A stretch of DNA of 64,000 bases from Arctopsyche grandis (GCF_051622035.1 NC_135362.1:15103501-15167500); one strand, 5' to 3'. Numbered from the stretch's first letter, positions 12,047 through 25,420 are shown. Program-made: numbers and translations. Notes: a model not told the origin generated them from the sequence alone.

Positions 12047-12140
12047 CACATAATAAACACAACATTATAGAAACATCTATAGATTTCAGATTACTGTGCA
12101 TAATTTGTACAAATTATACACAAAGATTTTTTGTGACAAC

Positions 12141-12256
12141 AGGGATGGATCTATTAGCAATTTTCAGGAACCGTTTCAACAATGATCAGATAAAATTGGC
12201 AAACTCTGATAGAGAAACGATCGATTTGGAATCACAAAACCCCCAAATCTAACCAT
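12141..12256 (-). repeat. SINE fragment (central part, inverted)
   Basis: Carries AGGAACCGTTTCAACAATGA and GATAAAATTGGCAAACT, followed by GATCGATTTGGAATCAC. These match the central part of the inverted SINE at 30570-30966. Neither the tRNA-like head nor the tail is present. Confidence 0.7.
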
Positions 12257-12669
12257 CAGTTTTTTTGGCGAATCGAACCATCGATCGCAGTGGTGCTAAA
12301 TATACACATATGCTACCATTAAACCAAACTGCTGGCTTTTTTATGTATATTACCGAAAAATGATATATTTTAGACGATACAAAGTCATTTTCAACGTCAT
12401 GTTATGAACAGCAAAGCTTACAGTAATATTATTAAAGACCTTGCATTTTAACCTCGGTTCTCGTAAATCTCGCGCTATATCGGATCGACTACATATAGTC
12501 TTTACTTAAGAACTAGAAGTCAGTCTTTTAAATGTAATAAAATGGCCTGACCCCTTTTCATTATTTCTTCATATCGATATTATATGTATTTCATTTTCAA
12601 TTCAAATTCATCGATAAATAAATTTATTTCAGTCCAATATACATACATAATACCCTATGTACGTAGATA

Positions 12670-12762
12670 GGTAATCATATGTACGTATGTATATGTACTA
12701 TACATATGTACGTATGTATATGTACTATACATATGTACGTATGTATATGTACTATACATTTA
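12670..12762. repeat. 27 bp tandem repeat, left of the retrotransposon
   Basis: About three copies of a 27 bp unit built of CATATGTACGTATGTATATG and TACTATA. The same repeat resumes at 16029-16087, so the retrotransposon between them was inserted into this array. Confidence 0.9.
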
Positions 12763-13183
12763 TTTATTTATTTATTTAATAGTTTTGGACCATTGTGGCA
12801 TTACAGGAAGAACCTAATGCGCCACAATGGCCTACATTTGAAAAAGATATAAAAACATGATATAAAAACAAGTAAACTGTAAATAAAGGAAAAAAGCAAA
12901 AGCAGAAAACATGGTAAAATAAAATAATAAAAAAAGTAACAAAAGGAAAATAATACATCATTCAGAGAGAAAAAAAAATAACAAAAGTGTAAAAATTAAA
13001 AATAAAATCCATAAATCCCATTCTTTGTTTACACTGAGCAAAATTAAAATAGTATATAAAAATGTACAAAAGAGAAAGAAAAAATAAAATAAAATAAAAC
13101 AAAATATGAATAAAAAATAAAATCACAGCGAGGCCCAAATGGAAGAGAGTAGATTAAGATTCCACTCATTCATCACATTCAAA

Positions 13184-16028
13184 TTAAGAAAGTAATGATG
13201 AGCGCAGGTTACCAGATAAATGGGTTAGAGTAATTTCCGACAATTTACGCTCACTAAGGTGGAAAATATCACATTCAGTCTCGGCAGCAACGATTTCATT
13301 AAGAAGTCGGATAGCTCTTGGAATAGGAGCCATTCGAAAAAGGACTGTGCGAGCAGCAGGTACAACCAGTGGCGGACTGGCCATACAAGCGAACATGCCC
13401 GATGGCATGTGGGCCCCACTATCTGTTAGAAAATATGGGCCCTCAGTAAAATTAAACAACTTTTTAACTATTTCACGTGTGTAAAAATTTATAGGATATT
13501 GCACTTTGGGGCCTAAAATTTTGGCTATTTCAACAAAAAAAAATTTTTACGATATACACAAACAACTAATACCTGCTTTAACAGCCTAAGGATCGATTAA
13601 CTTTTTTTATTAGGCTCGAAATGTAAGTTTCAACATTTGCGTGGGCCCTTTTGCTGGGCCGATTTCTAACCTCAATATTATGTATATACCAATATCTATG
13701 TAACAACTACCTACTGAAATAAAAATGGGAATATTAAACTGAATTGCTTAAAACAATTTTGATAGGACGATTCATCATCAACCAGCGATTTAAATTTACT
13801 TCATACTTTCAAAATAACATTTGATTATACTTCGACGATATAGTAAGATTTAAATACACAATTTTAAACAGTTTCCGAATATAAAATCTATTCGTAATCT
13901 AGACACATCCATGTATATAGAAATATAGGATAGGGGCCCCCTCCCCAAAATCCTGATTTTCGCATGATCACAAAACTTTATCTATTGTTATTACGTACAT
14001 ATGTATGTATGTATGTATATACATAGATAAAGTGTCGGTAGAAATTAAGTTAATTGATAGTTTTTTTAGTGACTCAGTTTGATGGTCGATTTTTGTTGAC
14101 CATGTGAAGATGTTTAGAAAAAAAATTTCGCCTGCGGCGCTTTTTTCGCTTTTTTCATAATATTTTTTTAAAATTCTTTTATCAAAAATAAGCTTATTTT
14201 TTTCATATTTTATAACTCAATAAGGTGTATGCAAAGAATATTTTCCATTTTTATTCCGATATAAAAAAGATTTTTTGAAAAAAAAACAATTTGACCAATC
14301 TTTGCCTGCGCCCCTCAAGAAAAAGCTGAAATGACGTCCCTGATTGTTTTCTACCGAAAGTAAAAGCCGCTTTTATGTCGCATTCTTTTATGATGCATTC
14401 TATTTACCTAGGACAAGGGTTAAAAAGAAATATACAATGTAATTTATGGATCTATTTTGCTTTTGCCATTTTTCTTGTACTTAAATTTGTTTATTCCCAT
14501 TTTAGAAAAATTTTTTTTTTACCCTTGATTTTTAGCGTGATGGAAAGAAGAAAATTTTGTTATGTGGGGGGGGGGGGGACAAATTTTTTTAACCCTGGGT
14601 GGGCCCCCTTTGACTCCTGGCATGCACTAATTTCAGTCCCAGTCCGCCACTGGGTACAACCATTAAATGATGATGTCTACCACGCACATAATTATTAGAG
14701 ACATAAAGTCCCAACTGTTCCAGCAACAACGGGCATGACGTATTACCACGCAATAGCTGGAGAACGAAACGAATTAACGAGAAGTTTCTCCGAAGTTCAA
14801 GGGAATTATACCCAAGCATGCCCAAAAGGAAAGGAGTAGGATAGAGATATGGGTAGTACCCATACTCTTTCTTATAAAGAAAACGAAGAAATGCTTTTTG
14901 CACTTTTTCTATAATAAGAGAGTAGTTTGCTTCATGCGGATTCCACACAATTGCATTATACTCTAGCTTACTTCTAACAAGCGAGTTGAAAAGCAAGCGA
15001 GAAGACAAGGGGTTGGAGAATAATCTAGCATATCTCAAGACAAATCCAAGTCGACGAAAGGAAACGTCAGCGATTGTCTTGATGTGGTTGTGAAAGGTGA
15101 ATTGAGGATCAAAAGTGATACCCAAGTCGACCATTGATTCCACGCGCTTCAACAATACGGATCCAATGGAATATCCGTGACAATTGAGCGAATTCGCACG
15201 TCCAAAACTCATAATAGCACATTTACTAGTATTCAGTTCAAGCCCTAAACTGGAACTGAACTCTAAAACAGCGTTAATATCAGCTTGAAGGAGAGAGGCT
15301 TGCCTCTCATCCTTAATAGCAAAGAATAGTTTAACGTCGTCAGCAAACAAGAGACATGAAGCATTGCGTAGTACTTTTGGGAGGTTATTAATGACTATTG
15401 TAAATAGTAAAGGGCCTAAGGTGGACCCCTGAGTTACACCAGATCGCGTAAAAAATGAAGGAGATTCATAAATACCATATCTAACAAATTGCTTCCTATC
15501 ACTAAGATAAGAAGCAAAGAGTTTAAGAAGACGTGGAGAAAAGCCCACTTCAGCTAATCTGATCATAAGAGCGTCATTGTTGACAAGATCAAATGCTTTT
15601 CGAAAGTCAAAGTAGGCTACATCAACTTGTTGTCCACGGTCAACTTTAGACATGGTATAATATGAAAAGCAGGCAAGATTAGTGGTAGTGGAACGACATG
15701 GTGAAAAACCATGCTGCTCATCACACAACAATCTTTTGAACTGCAAAAGAATCAAACGGTGAAGGATATTATCGAAAATTTTGGGAATAGCCGAGATGAT
15801 AGCAATAGGTCTGTAATTTTCAACCTCATTTTTAGAGCCACTTTTATGAATGGGAATGACTCTAGATAATTTCCATTTTTCAGGATAATTACCAGAATCC
15901 AGAATAAGGTTAAAAATAAACTGAAGAGGCTCTAAGAGCGAATTACAGCATGCCTTTAATACGTCAGGGGGCACACCGTCAGGCCCAACAGACCCTTTCA
16001 GCTTCAAAATTGCTATCCTAACATCTCC
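13184..16028 (-). pseudogene. Non-LTR retrotransposon reverse transcriptase, truncated and interrupted
   Basis: The frame reads from the truncation point near 16028 down to 14653, is broken by the hAT-like insertion 13367-14652, and resumes from about 13358 to a stop at 13184-13186. Recognisable reverse transcriptase blocks, in order: GPDGVPPDVLK; the IPIHKSGSKNEVENYRPIA segment; the HGFSPCRSTT block; VAYFDFRKAFD (first catalytic Asp); GVTQGSTLGPLLF; and FADDVKLF, the F/YADD active-site box, at about 15337-15350. These are followed by the thumb and connector. The endonuclease domain and the first reverse transcriptase block are missing because of 5' truncation. Overall it resembles the Jockey/CR1 superclade, but the exact clade was not tested. 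Apart from the truncation and the insertion, the frame has no stops, so the copy is fairly young. It is not expected to be active. Confidence 0.9.
13367..14652. mobile_element. hAT-like element nested in the retrotransposon
   Basis: Ends CAGTGGCGGACTGG (13367) and CCAGTCCGCCACTG (14652) are perfect 14 bp inverted repeats. They are flanked by the identical 8-mer GGTACAAC at 13359-13366 and 14653-14660. The 1286 bp interior has no intact transposase; it includes a G-run near 14565 and a CGCCTGCGGCGC segment near 14130. A diverged relative of the latter lies near 36600. The target duplication falls inside a reverse transcriptase codon stretch, so the order of insertion is clear. Confidence 0.92.
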
Positions 16029-16087
16029 ATATGTACGTATTTATATGTACTATACATATGTACGTATGTACTATACATATGTACGTA
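16029..16087. repeat. 27 bp tandem repeat, right of the retrotransposon
   Basis: Continuation of the array at 12670-12762, with TACTATACATATGTACGTAT units, some of them shortened. Confidence 0.88.
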
Positions 16088-16468
16088 GATAATTATGTAT
16101 AGAGATACCTATTAAGTATCCGTATCAAGTGACCAAAAATTTTATCTCGTGTTTCAAATGTTCACTTCAAATACACGAATATTACAAAAAAATGAGCTCA
16201 TCCTAATAACCACGACAAGAGAAATTTAAGTGTAATACCATATAAAACTGTGAATAGTACTCCATCGAACCGTGTCGAAATTGATCGAGTATGAGAGACG
16301 AGCAAAGGAAGGAAGAAAGTTCTTAAGGCAAAATGATCAATTGATGGATTCCAAATTGAAATAATAGGGTTTTGGACCTTTTTCTGTAGTGTGCCGACAA
16401 CTGAATCCAAATTAGTTTCCCTATCGCGTGTGACCCCGCACAAAAGTAAATACCTAGTTATGTAGATA

Positions 16469-16472
<4 letters not shown>

Positions 16473-16527
<55 letters not shown>
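16473..16527. repeat. (TA)n microsatellite
   Basis: Pure TA dinucleotides for about 55 bp. Confidence 0.95.
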
Positions 16528-16529
<2 letters not shown>

Positions 16530-16532
<3 letters not shown>

Positions 16533-19109
16533 CTTAATTTTGTCCGAAACTATGAATATTTATATACACTTCGGATTCGAATACATATTATATAACCCTC
16601 CATTATCCACGCGAAGGGTGTGTTTTGTTTAATTACACTGCCTGAAAATTTGTTTTAAATATGATATTATACCTTTATTTACCAGAATGGCTTCTCTACG
16701 AAAAATTTAAATTGATAAAAATTCAGGTATCAATGAAATTAAAAATAAAACGCTACCTTGTACAAAATACATAATATTCAATGCATTTATGAAAATAGTG
16801 TCATAGTTTATATTATAGGTTCGGTCCAAATGTATGGTGAATTATATATGTATTATATAATGGTATGCTGTGATTTTGAAATGAAAATTTTCTCTTTATT
16901 AAACTCACACGTGTCAGTTGTTACAACATTTCCATTCCAACGTTGAAATAATCCACATATCCTGGAAAAGAATAAAACATTTTTCATGTAGTTAACTACG
17001 AGTATGATCATAGATATCACTATTAACTTTTTATATACATATGTTTATTATGTTGTTGGAAAGGCCAAATATATGTTTTTAATAACTTTTATAGAAGAGG
17101 CAGAGGTTATAGAAGAATTACGTGCAAGCTTAAAGGGATTTAAACCTCAGAAAAAAGAAAGGAAAATGGGACCTAAGTCACCAAACGAGGAAAAAGTGAA
17201 TAAGAGAGAATGAGAAAACAAGGAAGAAATTTATGGCGAATGTAGGGATTTTCCCTACAAACAAACATTTTAATCTATATTATAATCTGAAGAATGTTTG
17301 CTTGTTTGTTTTTTTGAAACTCAAAAAAGGCTTAACGTTTTGCTTAAGTACTATTAATGAAAATAACGTACCTACGTGATTACAGGACATTTTACTTTCC
17401 GTTTTCTTGCACATTTTTATTTCTTCGATTCATTTATTTTGTTTTTTTATTTGAAAAATATTTTTTATTTTTGTGGAGTAAGTATATATTTTTTGGTATA
17501 ATCGGAGAATCTAACACTGCGAATTCTAAATTAAGTTAAAATTCTAACACATTTCCCACATTATTTATACATACATACATATGTATATACATATGTAAAT
17601 ATATTTATTTTACGAAATAAAAACAGTTGAAGCCTTTTTATTAACCTTCGTAGGCACAACAAACATGTTCAAAGGTTTGATCTGAAAACTGATGGAGCGA
17701 CCGACTGACTTCCAATTTATTTCAATGCTGATATCTGAAATTGAAATCACACGATTTTATTCGATATAGAAGAATGAGTGTTCGAGAGTCGGATTACGAC
17801 TATTTTTCTAGACCCTTTCCGCGAGTCGAACTATGTATGTACATACATATGTATATATGTATGTATGTACTTAGGCATAGAAAAATTATATTATAAAAAA
17901 TATTGGCTACTGAATTGGGTCGATGGGTTTGTGTTTGACACGTCCAGAAGCGACGATGCATGTTTAAATTTTCCTGAATAATGAAAGTATATATGTATGT
18001 ATAATACTTCAGAACGCATATTTTCTATATGTGAATCTAAATCAATTATCATGATTAGATTCAATACTCTATTATTCTGCCTGGCACAGCGATGAGATCA
18101 TTATTTTTTTTTAAACTATGGATTTCACTGATGCGCATACTAATACTAATTAGTGGTTGGTTGAATTTGATGGTACATCTATTAATACATTACTAACTAG
18201 TGGCAATATATTATTTTATCATAAATGTGTGTACTATTTTAATATAAGTGGTCAATAACAATCGCATGGCCAACACTGTAATGTATCTCCCGCTGACGTC
18301 TGAAGTAATCAATAGTTTTTTTTCTTTTTATTTTATATCAATTATGTATTTGAAAATACCATCCCATTGAATATCAAGAGACAAAACACATAACACATAT
18401 TATATTACAAATTGTTGAATGCTATTGTGCCATTTTTTAGGGCATTCTGCAAAACGTACATACACTTATATTTATTTTGTAATATGTACATATTTTTTTT
18501 GGTTTAATTTTAAATTTTAAATAAGTCGAGTGCTGCCATCTATGCGATGAAACATAAACTTTTTAAATTTATTTTGATTACATCATCAATTTATGAAAGG
18601 AAAATACCAAAACATTTGTGAAAACATCTAAAAATCGATTCTGAACACAGAAGATGTTGGTAAAAAAATAAAAATTATATTTTAAATGTATAAATATTGA
18701 ATGATTATCAGTTCTTCTAATAAAATTCATTCATGAATTTAACGGCAACAAGTTACGACGCGATGCCATGCCGATGCATTTTCATATATTTACTGATTAT
18801 GGTAAAAGTGTTTATATAAATACGAAAGAAGAAACCGTGACATGTGGTTTAAAGTCTGATTTATGAAAGGAAAAACTTTTTTTTAAATATACTGAAAATA
18901 CGAATTGAAAATTTTCACAAACTTGTACACACATGTTCAATCTCGCTTGCTCAAGCATTATTTGTACAAATATGCAAACTAAAATTCAATCAAGCTTCAA
19001 GCCGTTTGTACAATCAAAATAATAGTAAAGACGCTCAAGCATGCTTGTATTAAATGATTTATGATGTTATTACAGTGTAATTTATTTTTTTACTGGTCTG
19101 GAAACATCC
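16530..19109. other. AT-rich intergenic DNA, no gene established
   Basis: Mostly AT-rich, with ACAT/ATGT patches near 17570 and 17840. One segment at 17086-17213 follows a TTTATAG acceptor-like site and encodes a charged Glu/Lys-rich peptide ending in a stop; it may be a decayed exon or mobile-element remnant. Nothing else is recognised. Confidence 0.45.
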
Positions 19110-19117
19110 CTCTCAAT

Positions 19118-19233
19118 CAGTGGCGTGCGCTGAAATTCTCTCTCTTTTTGTCGTACAGCCTTACTTAATGTGCACAAACGGGATACAAGAGGAATAGCCT
19201 GTTCAGAACAGAGAATTTCAGCGCACGCCACTG
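19118..19233. mobile_element. 116 bp hAT-type MITE with perfect target duplication
   Basis: Ends CAGTGGCGTGCGCTGAAATT and AATTTCAGCGCACGCCACTG are perfect inverses, continuing a few bases further. CTCTCAAT is duplicated at 19110-19117 and 19234-19241. Only about 68 bp separate the arms, so it is a minimal hAT MITE. Confidence 0.93.
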
Positions 19234-19404
19234 CTCTCAATAATGTTTCTTAGACTTATGTCTCTCACATCTCTGTCGCGATATGTCAAACTATTAATTA
19301 TCCAGAGGCATTCGTGTTCTGTATACAGAGCTATACATTTGGAGGTTGTGTCGGAAGTCCATTTTGTAACATCATCTCGATGAAATGTCAGCAATCGACC
19401 GTTT

Positions 19405-19579
19405 GGGCCGGGCCGCACCCTGCAACTTTGTCGGCCGACTAGTCGTGCAACACGAAAAAATGTATGGAAATGTGTGCGACAAACAAGTTGACGGGTATGG
19501 CATGGCCCATCTACCTGCATGCATTGGTCTGGTCGCCCTCAACCAAGTTGTTCGCGAGTTGAGCGGTGCGGCCCGGCCC
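19405..19579 (+). mobile_element. MITE with GGGCCGGGCCGCACC ends, copy 1
   Basis: Starts GGGCCGGGCCGCACC and ends GGTGCGGCCCGGCCC. The 175 bp body is highly similar to the reverse complement of 61574-61747, including CAACACGAAAAAATGTATGG and CTACCTGCATGCATTGGTCT. No target duplication is clear here. Confidence 0.82.
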
Positions 19580-19639
19580 AAAGGGAACTACGAACGTTCG
19601 TTCACACCTGCTAGTAGAGATGGGCAAAAATGGGAACTT

Positions 19640-20226
19640 TGAACGAACGGGAAAAAACCGGGTACTTGGAGTTTAGAATTTTGAATTGAAAAATTGGGGT
19701 TTTTTTTACATAAAACTGTATTTTTTTATTTGAGATTGACCAAAATAATACAATATAGTACATAGGTAATAATTAAAGAAAGGCCACATTAATTTAAACC
19801 CCCGTACACACTCGGCGCTTTCAATTGAAGTGCGCGTTCATTTGGATAGTAGTCTTTTTGAGCGAATACTTAACATTGAAAATGTGTCATAATTTCTGGG
19901 ATTACCAAATACATATGTACCTTGGTTTTCTACTTAAGATATTTTACTAATGGTCTACTGAACCAAATGGGATATCGGCCAGTGGCAGAAATAATCTTTA
20001 TTATGATGGATAAAAAGTTCTGTAAAATTAGTATCTACCAAAACAGATGTATCAATAGCGTCATTAACTATCTTATATGAGTGTGGCGGCCCCACGAAAT
20101 GGTCGAGTTTCGGTCACTATCCTGCGAGTTGAGACCAACTCGGCCGCGTTCAAAAGTTGCTATACCACTTCGTCCCCGGCTGCCAATTATAACATTTGTG
20201 TGTATTAACAAGCCAGTCATCTCATT
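19640..20226. other. Intergenic DNA between MITEs, no gene seen
   Basis: AT-rich to about 20080, then a short segment of balanced composition. No exon or repeat boundary was recognised. Confidence 0.45.
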
Positions 20227-20400
20227 GGCTACGTCCACGATACCGATATCTACATCCGATATTTACGAAATTTTCCATATCCAGTTCCCTATTTAGGAAC
20301 TGGTTATGGCAAATTTTCCATATCCAGTTCCCTATTTAGGAACTGGTTATGGCAAATTTCGTAAATATCGGGTGTAGATATCGGTAGTGTGGACGTGGCC
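20227..20400. mobile_element. Foldback MITE with GGCCACGTCCAC ends, copy 1
   Basis: Arms of about 46 bp (GGCTACGTCCACGATACCG... and ...TAGTGTGGACGTGGCC) pair almost perfectly. The centre is a tandem duplication of a 43 bp unit containing CCATATCCAGTTCC and GGAACTGGTTATGG. ATT flanks both ends, a possible 3 bp duplication. It is related to 20939-21073. Confidence 0.8.
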
Positions 20401-20407
20401 ATTCGCC

Positions 20408-20935
20408 CTACCCCCATAAGAGTAATAAATCAGAAATTCTTCTGTGCTGATACAAACTTATGATCTTGAAATGCGTCTTTATAGGTTGGTAACAATCTAA
20501 CAAAACATCAACCTGATAGGATAAAATACGCAGTAAGCACTTCTGAATACTCTTTAAACGATCTATATTGACTGGTAAAAAAGGAAACCATATGACCGAA
20601 ACGGTAAACGGGCTACGTCGCAAAAGTGAATCGCTACCAGGATAACCGCCGCTACGAAAATCGCGCGCGAATATCTTCCGGCGCACGAAAATTCGGCGTA
20701 CAGAAAACTGCGCAAACATTATTGCGCGAATGGATTTTTTTAGATTTTTATTATTATTTTATGTTTGCGCAGTTTTCTTTAGGCTGACTTTTCTGTTGGC
20801 GTAATTTTCGGGCGCTGAGAGATCCGCGCATGTGATTTTCGTAGCGGCGGTTATTCTGGCAGCGATTCAAATGACAATTCACAATCAATAAGAACGCTCA
20901 AGTCTTTGGATAAGGTTTACGCTATTAATGTTATC
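20408..20935 (-). pseudogene. Decayed non-LTR reverse transcriptase C-terminal fragment
   Basis: Read on the minus strand, 20890-20935 encodes KDLSVLIDCELSFES, which matches the D-L-G-V-x-x-D-x-x-L-x-F segment after the reverse transcriptase domain of LINEs. 20408-20590 encodes IDRLKSIQKCLLRIL and ISLYQHRRISDLLLL, matching the later I-x-R-L-x-x-Q-R-x-F and L-x-x-R-R-x-x-x-D segments. The two pieces are separated by the palindromic MITE at 20627-20868. No complete domain remains. Confidence 0.6.
20627..20868. mobile_element. Palindromic MITE inserted in a LINE remnant
   Basis: GAATCGCTACCAGGATAACC at the left and GGTTATTCTGGCAGCGATTC at the right are imperfect inverses. They continue inward through GCCGCTACGAAAATC and its complement, giving arms of at least 35 bp. 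The centre has further inverse segments such as CTGCGCAAAC. It splits a LINE reverse transcriptase remnant. Confidence 0.75.
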
Positions 20936-20938
20936 AAT

Positions 20939-21073
20939 GGCACCATCCACACACACACGATATCTATTATCGATATTTCCATATCCAGTTCATCCATATT
21001 GCAACCTTTGGTAGCTATTTGGGAACTGGATATGGAAATATCGGTAGTAGATATCGTGTGTGTGGATGGCGCC
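20939..21073. mobile_element. Foldback MITE with GGCACCATCCACAC ends, copy 2
   Basis: 135 bp. Arms GGCACCATCCACACACAC... and ...GTGTGTGTGGATGGCGCC extend inward through GATATC and CCATATCCAGTT segments shared with the copy at 20227-20400. AAT flanks both ends, again suggesting a 3 bp duplication. Confidence 0.78.
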
Positions 21074-21227
21074 AATGAAATTAATCAAATGATGATTTTT
21101 GAAAAGTGTCAAAGAGAAACATTTTAAAATATTAAGATACATAAGGTTTGCGCTACACCATTCGAGTATCAATGTCGGATTGTAATTTGAAAATGGATTC
21201 GATGTATTTTTTTTCTTTTTTGTGACT

Positions 21228-21320
21228 TCGTGCTAATATTTTTGGATCCGTTTTCATGCTAATATTTTTGGCGAACGATAGTCCGCAGTTTAAATATCGA
21301 TAGTCCGCAGTTTTCGTGAT
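21228..21320. repeat. Two short direct repeats upstream of the E2 promoter
   Basis: TGCTAATATTTTTGG occurs twice (about 21230 and 21259) and CGATAGTCCGCAGTTT twice (about 21276 and 21298). Confidence 0.8.
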
Positions 21321-21379
21321 CGTAAAATATTTCGAAGAATCGACATCGTCGATATGATCAATTTGTAATCGCCGAGGGG

Positions 21380-22140
21380 AAACAGGTGCGTCGACGAGAC
21401 GTAGATGCTCGTAAAGCGTTCGATCTGAGGCTGTGTTGTTGTGGGCCGGAGCAGCCGCCCGGCGGCACCTCAACCCGCACCCCCGCACCCCTCGGCCTCC
21501 GTAAGGATACTTCTCGTCGCCCCTCACCCCTCACCCCTCGGGCCCCCTTTTATTCCGTTCCGAGAAATCGGTCATCATCGTCGTCGCGGTGACACGAGCC
21601 ACTTCACACTCGGCACAACACTCGGCCGTGCTCTTCGGCCCGAACCGGACGTCGGCCTGTCTGTTGTCTGTTGTCTGTTGTCTGTCCGAGTGGAGTCTGC
21701 GTTCGACGCAGCGACGTGACGCTCCGCTCTTTGAACGCCAGGATTCCGCCCGCCCGCCTTCGCCCCGCATCGCGCTGAGCCCCCCACGGCCTCGTCATGT
21801 CGCCGGTAAAGCCGCGCGCCCCCCCTCCCCGCCCCCGCTCTCGCTCCCGCCCCGACGCACACAAAGGAATGCGGCGGGCGAAGGAATCTGCCCCCGCCGT
21901 TCCGCGCGCGTCCCCCTCCCCCGCCCCCCGTCCCCACCCTGCCCCGCGCCCCGCACCCGCCTCGCCGGCGACCGCCCCGTCCCATGTCTTACAAAATGGC
22001 CGCCTGTGGAGCACCGTCGTTCCAGCGGGACGTGAGCTCCCGCGCCTCGCCTCGCCCCGCGCCCCCACCCCCTCCCCTCCCCCTCTCCCTCCCGTACCTC
22101 AGCAGAGGCCGGACCTCCGGGTGCTCCACCCCCTCCCACC
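21380..22140 (+). promoter_or_regulatory. CpG-rich promoter / 5' untranslated region of the E2 gene
   Basis: About 750 bp of very GC- and CpG-rich sequence, unlike the AT-rich surroundings. It lies 1.3-2 kb upstream of the first coding exon of the E2 gene on the same strand. It includes CT-rich runs and a short TGTCTGT repeat (21661-21683). The first coding exon begins with an acceptor at 23474 followed by 10 untranslated bases, so at least one non-coding exon must lie upstream, most simply here. The long Pro/Arg/Gly frames on both strands are composition artefacts. The exact start site and donor cannot be fixed. Confidence 0.65.
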
Positions 22141-22876
22141 CATCTCTATTTTACGTCCGATTGATTCGTATCGATTTTGCATGCTTCATCACACCAGACG
22201 TCCATTACCCATTGCCCATTGTGATGGTGGTTGGTTGTAATGATTCCCAGTTAGCATCGTTTTGAAAAAAAAAAAAGAAAACAATTAAACATATATTCCT
22301 TTGTTTTTCCATTGAACAATTTGTTTCAAGATTTTTTTTGATTATTCTTATTTTTCTTGCAACAATTTTGTTCCGCTTCAAAATGTACAAAATACAATTC
22401 GTTTTATATAACAGAATTGCTTTAATTAGGAAAAATTTAAAAATAGAATTTCATACGAATTTTTCTCAACAATTCGTCGCAATTTATTTGAAATGCTGTC
22501 ATGTAATTGGTGATGTAATTACCTGATCGATATAGAAAAACATAGATGTGGCCCGACGCTCTAAACCTTTTGAAGAGTTCAATCTCTCAGTTGGCTTCTA
22601 AGTAAGAAGATTCATTGTCATTTTTGCCTTCTTTTTTTTTCCCCATTGTTTGTTCCGTTTTCTCCGGAAAAAAATGTTGGCAATGCTCTCCATCTATGTT
22701 ATTCTGTATATGAATTACCCACAATAATAACTTTTTTACCATAGCAGAATCTTAAATTCATCGTTGAAGTTGTCAAGGCAAACGTTTCGATGATGTCTTT
22801 ACATTTTAATAATTTTTCAATTGTCATGTCCAAATTTTCACTGGTCGCTAATGAAGAACCTTAATTATGAAGTTTA

Positions 22877-23060
22877 AGCCCTGCCGCACACCAAAGACAC
22901 ATGCACACTGCAAATACTTCAGGAAGCATTTATTACTCATACTGCGCCACGCAACAAATGTTTTGCCCAGTGTGCATGCTACCATTCAAATATATGGGAA
23001 TAGTAAATGCTTCCTGAAACATTTGCAGCATACATGCTGCATGCGTCTTTGATGTGCGAC
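22877..23060. repeat. Imperfect palindromic element in the E2 5' intron
   Basis: GCACACCAAAGACACATGCA near the left and TGCATGCGTCTTTGATGTGC near the right are imperfect inverses. AGGAAGCATTTATTACT pairs with AGTAAATGCTTCCTG further in. Total length is about 185 bp. It resembles a MITE, but no relative is present in the window and no target duplication is evident. Confidence 0.6.
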
Positions 23061-23454
23061 CAGACTAACCAAAAAATCATGCTGAGGCTCTTCATTGGAT
23101 ACAAATTATACCCAACCACTCATCTTACAGAATGCTAAACGATAAAATTTTTACAAAAAAAGTCAACACTTGTTTATATTCAGTATCTTAATGAAACAAA
23201 GAAATTCCCTAGCCATAATTTAATGGTTTCAAAGTCAAATTCACGACTCCTCCTTATCTGTAACATCATCTTTAAACTAATGTTACATTAGGTATTTGTC
23301 ATTTAGCCCCATCACATTATTATTTTAATCTTAAATATACATGACCGATGTTAGCATTCTCATATTTAACAATCGAAATACTGATATTGGTTTAAATTAT
23401 TTCATCTCTCGTTTCGCAGCATGCTTTCTTTTATGTAATATATTTTAATCTTAA

Positions 23455-25420
<1,966 letters not shown>

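Larger units (their letters stand above)
12763..16028 (-). mobile_element. 5'-truncated non-LTR retrotransposon inserted in a tandem repeat
   Basis: A LINE copy on the minus strand. Its 3' tail is (AAAT)n, seen as (TTTA)n from 12763 on the plus strand, preceded by an untranslated region with the conserved segment at 12783-12836. Its 5' end stops abruptly at about 16028, where the 27 bp tandem repeat resumes. Truncation at the 5' end and a simple-repeat tail are usual for target-primed reverse transcription. A 1286 bp hAT-like element (13367-14652) is nested within it. Pieces of the same 3' end appear at 43668-43760 and, diverged, at 61310-61470. Confidence 0.9.

Noticed and set aside
21575-22240. 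Several long Pro/Arg/Gly/Ala frames on both strands
   Set aside because: All lie in the CpG-rich promoter block; composition alone keeps stops away and no domain is recognised.
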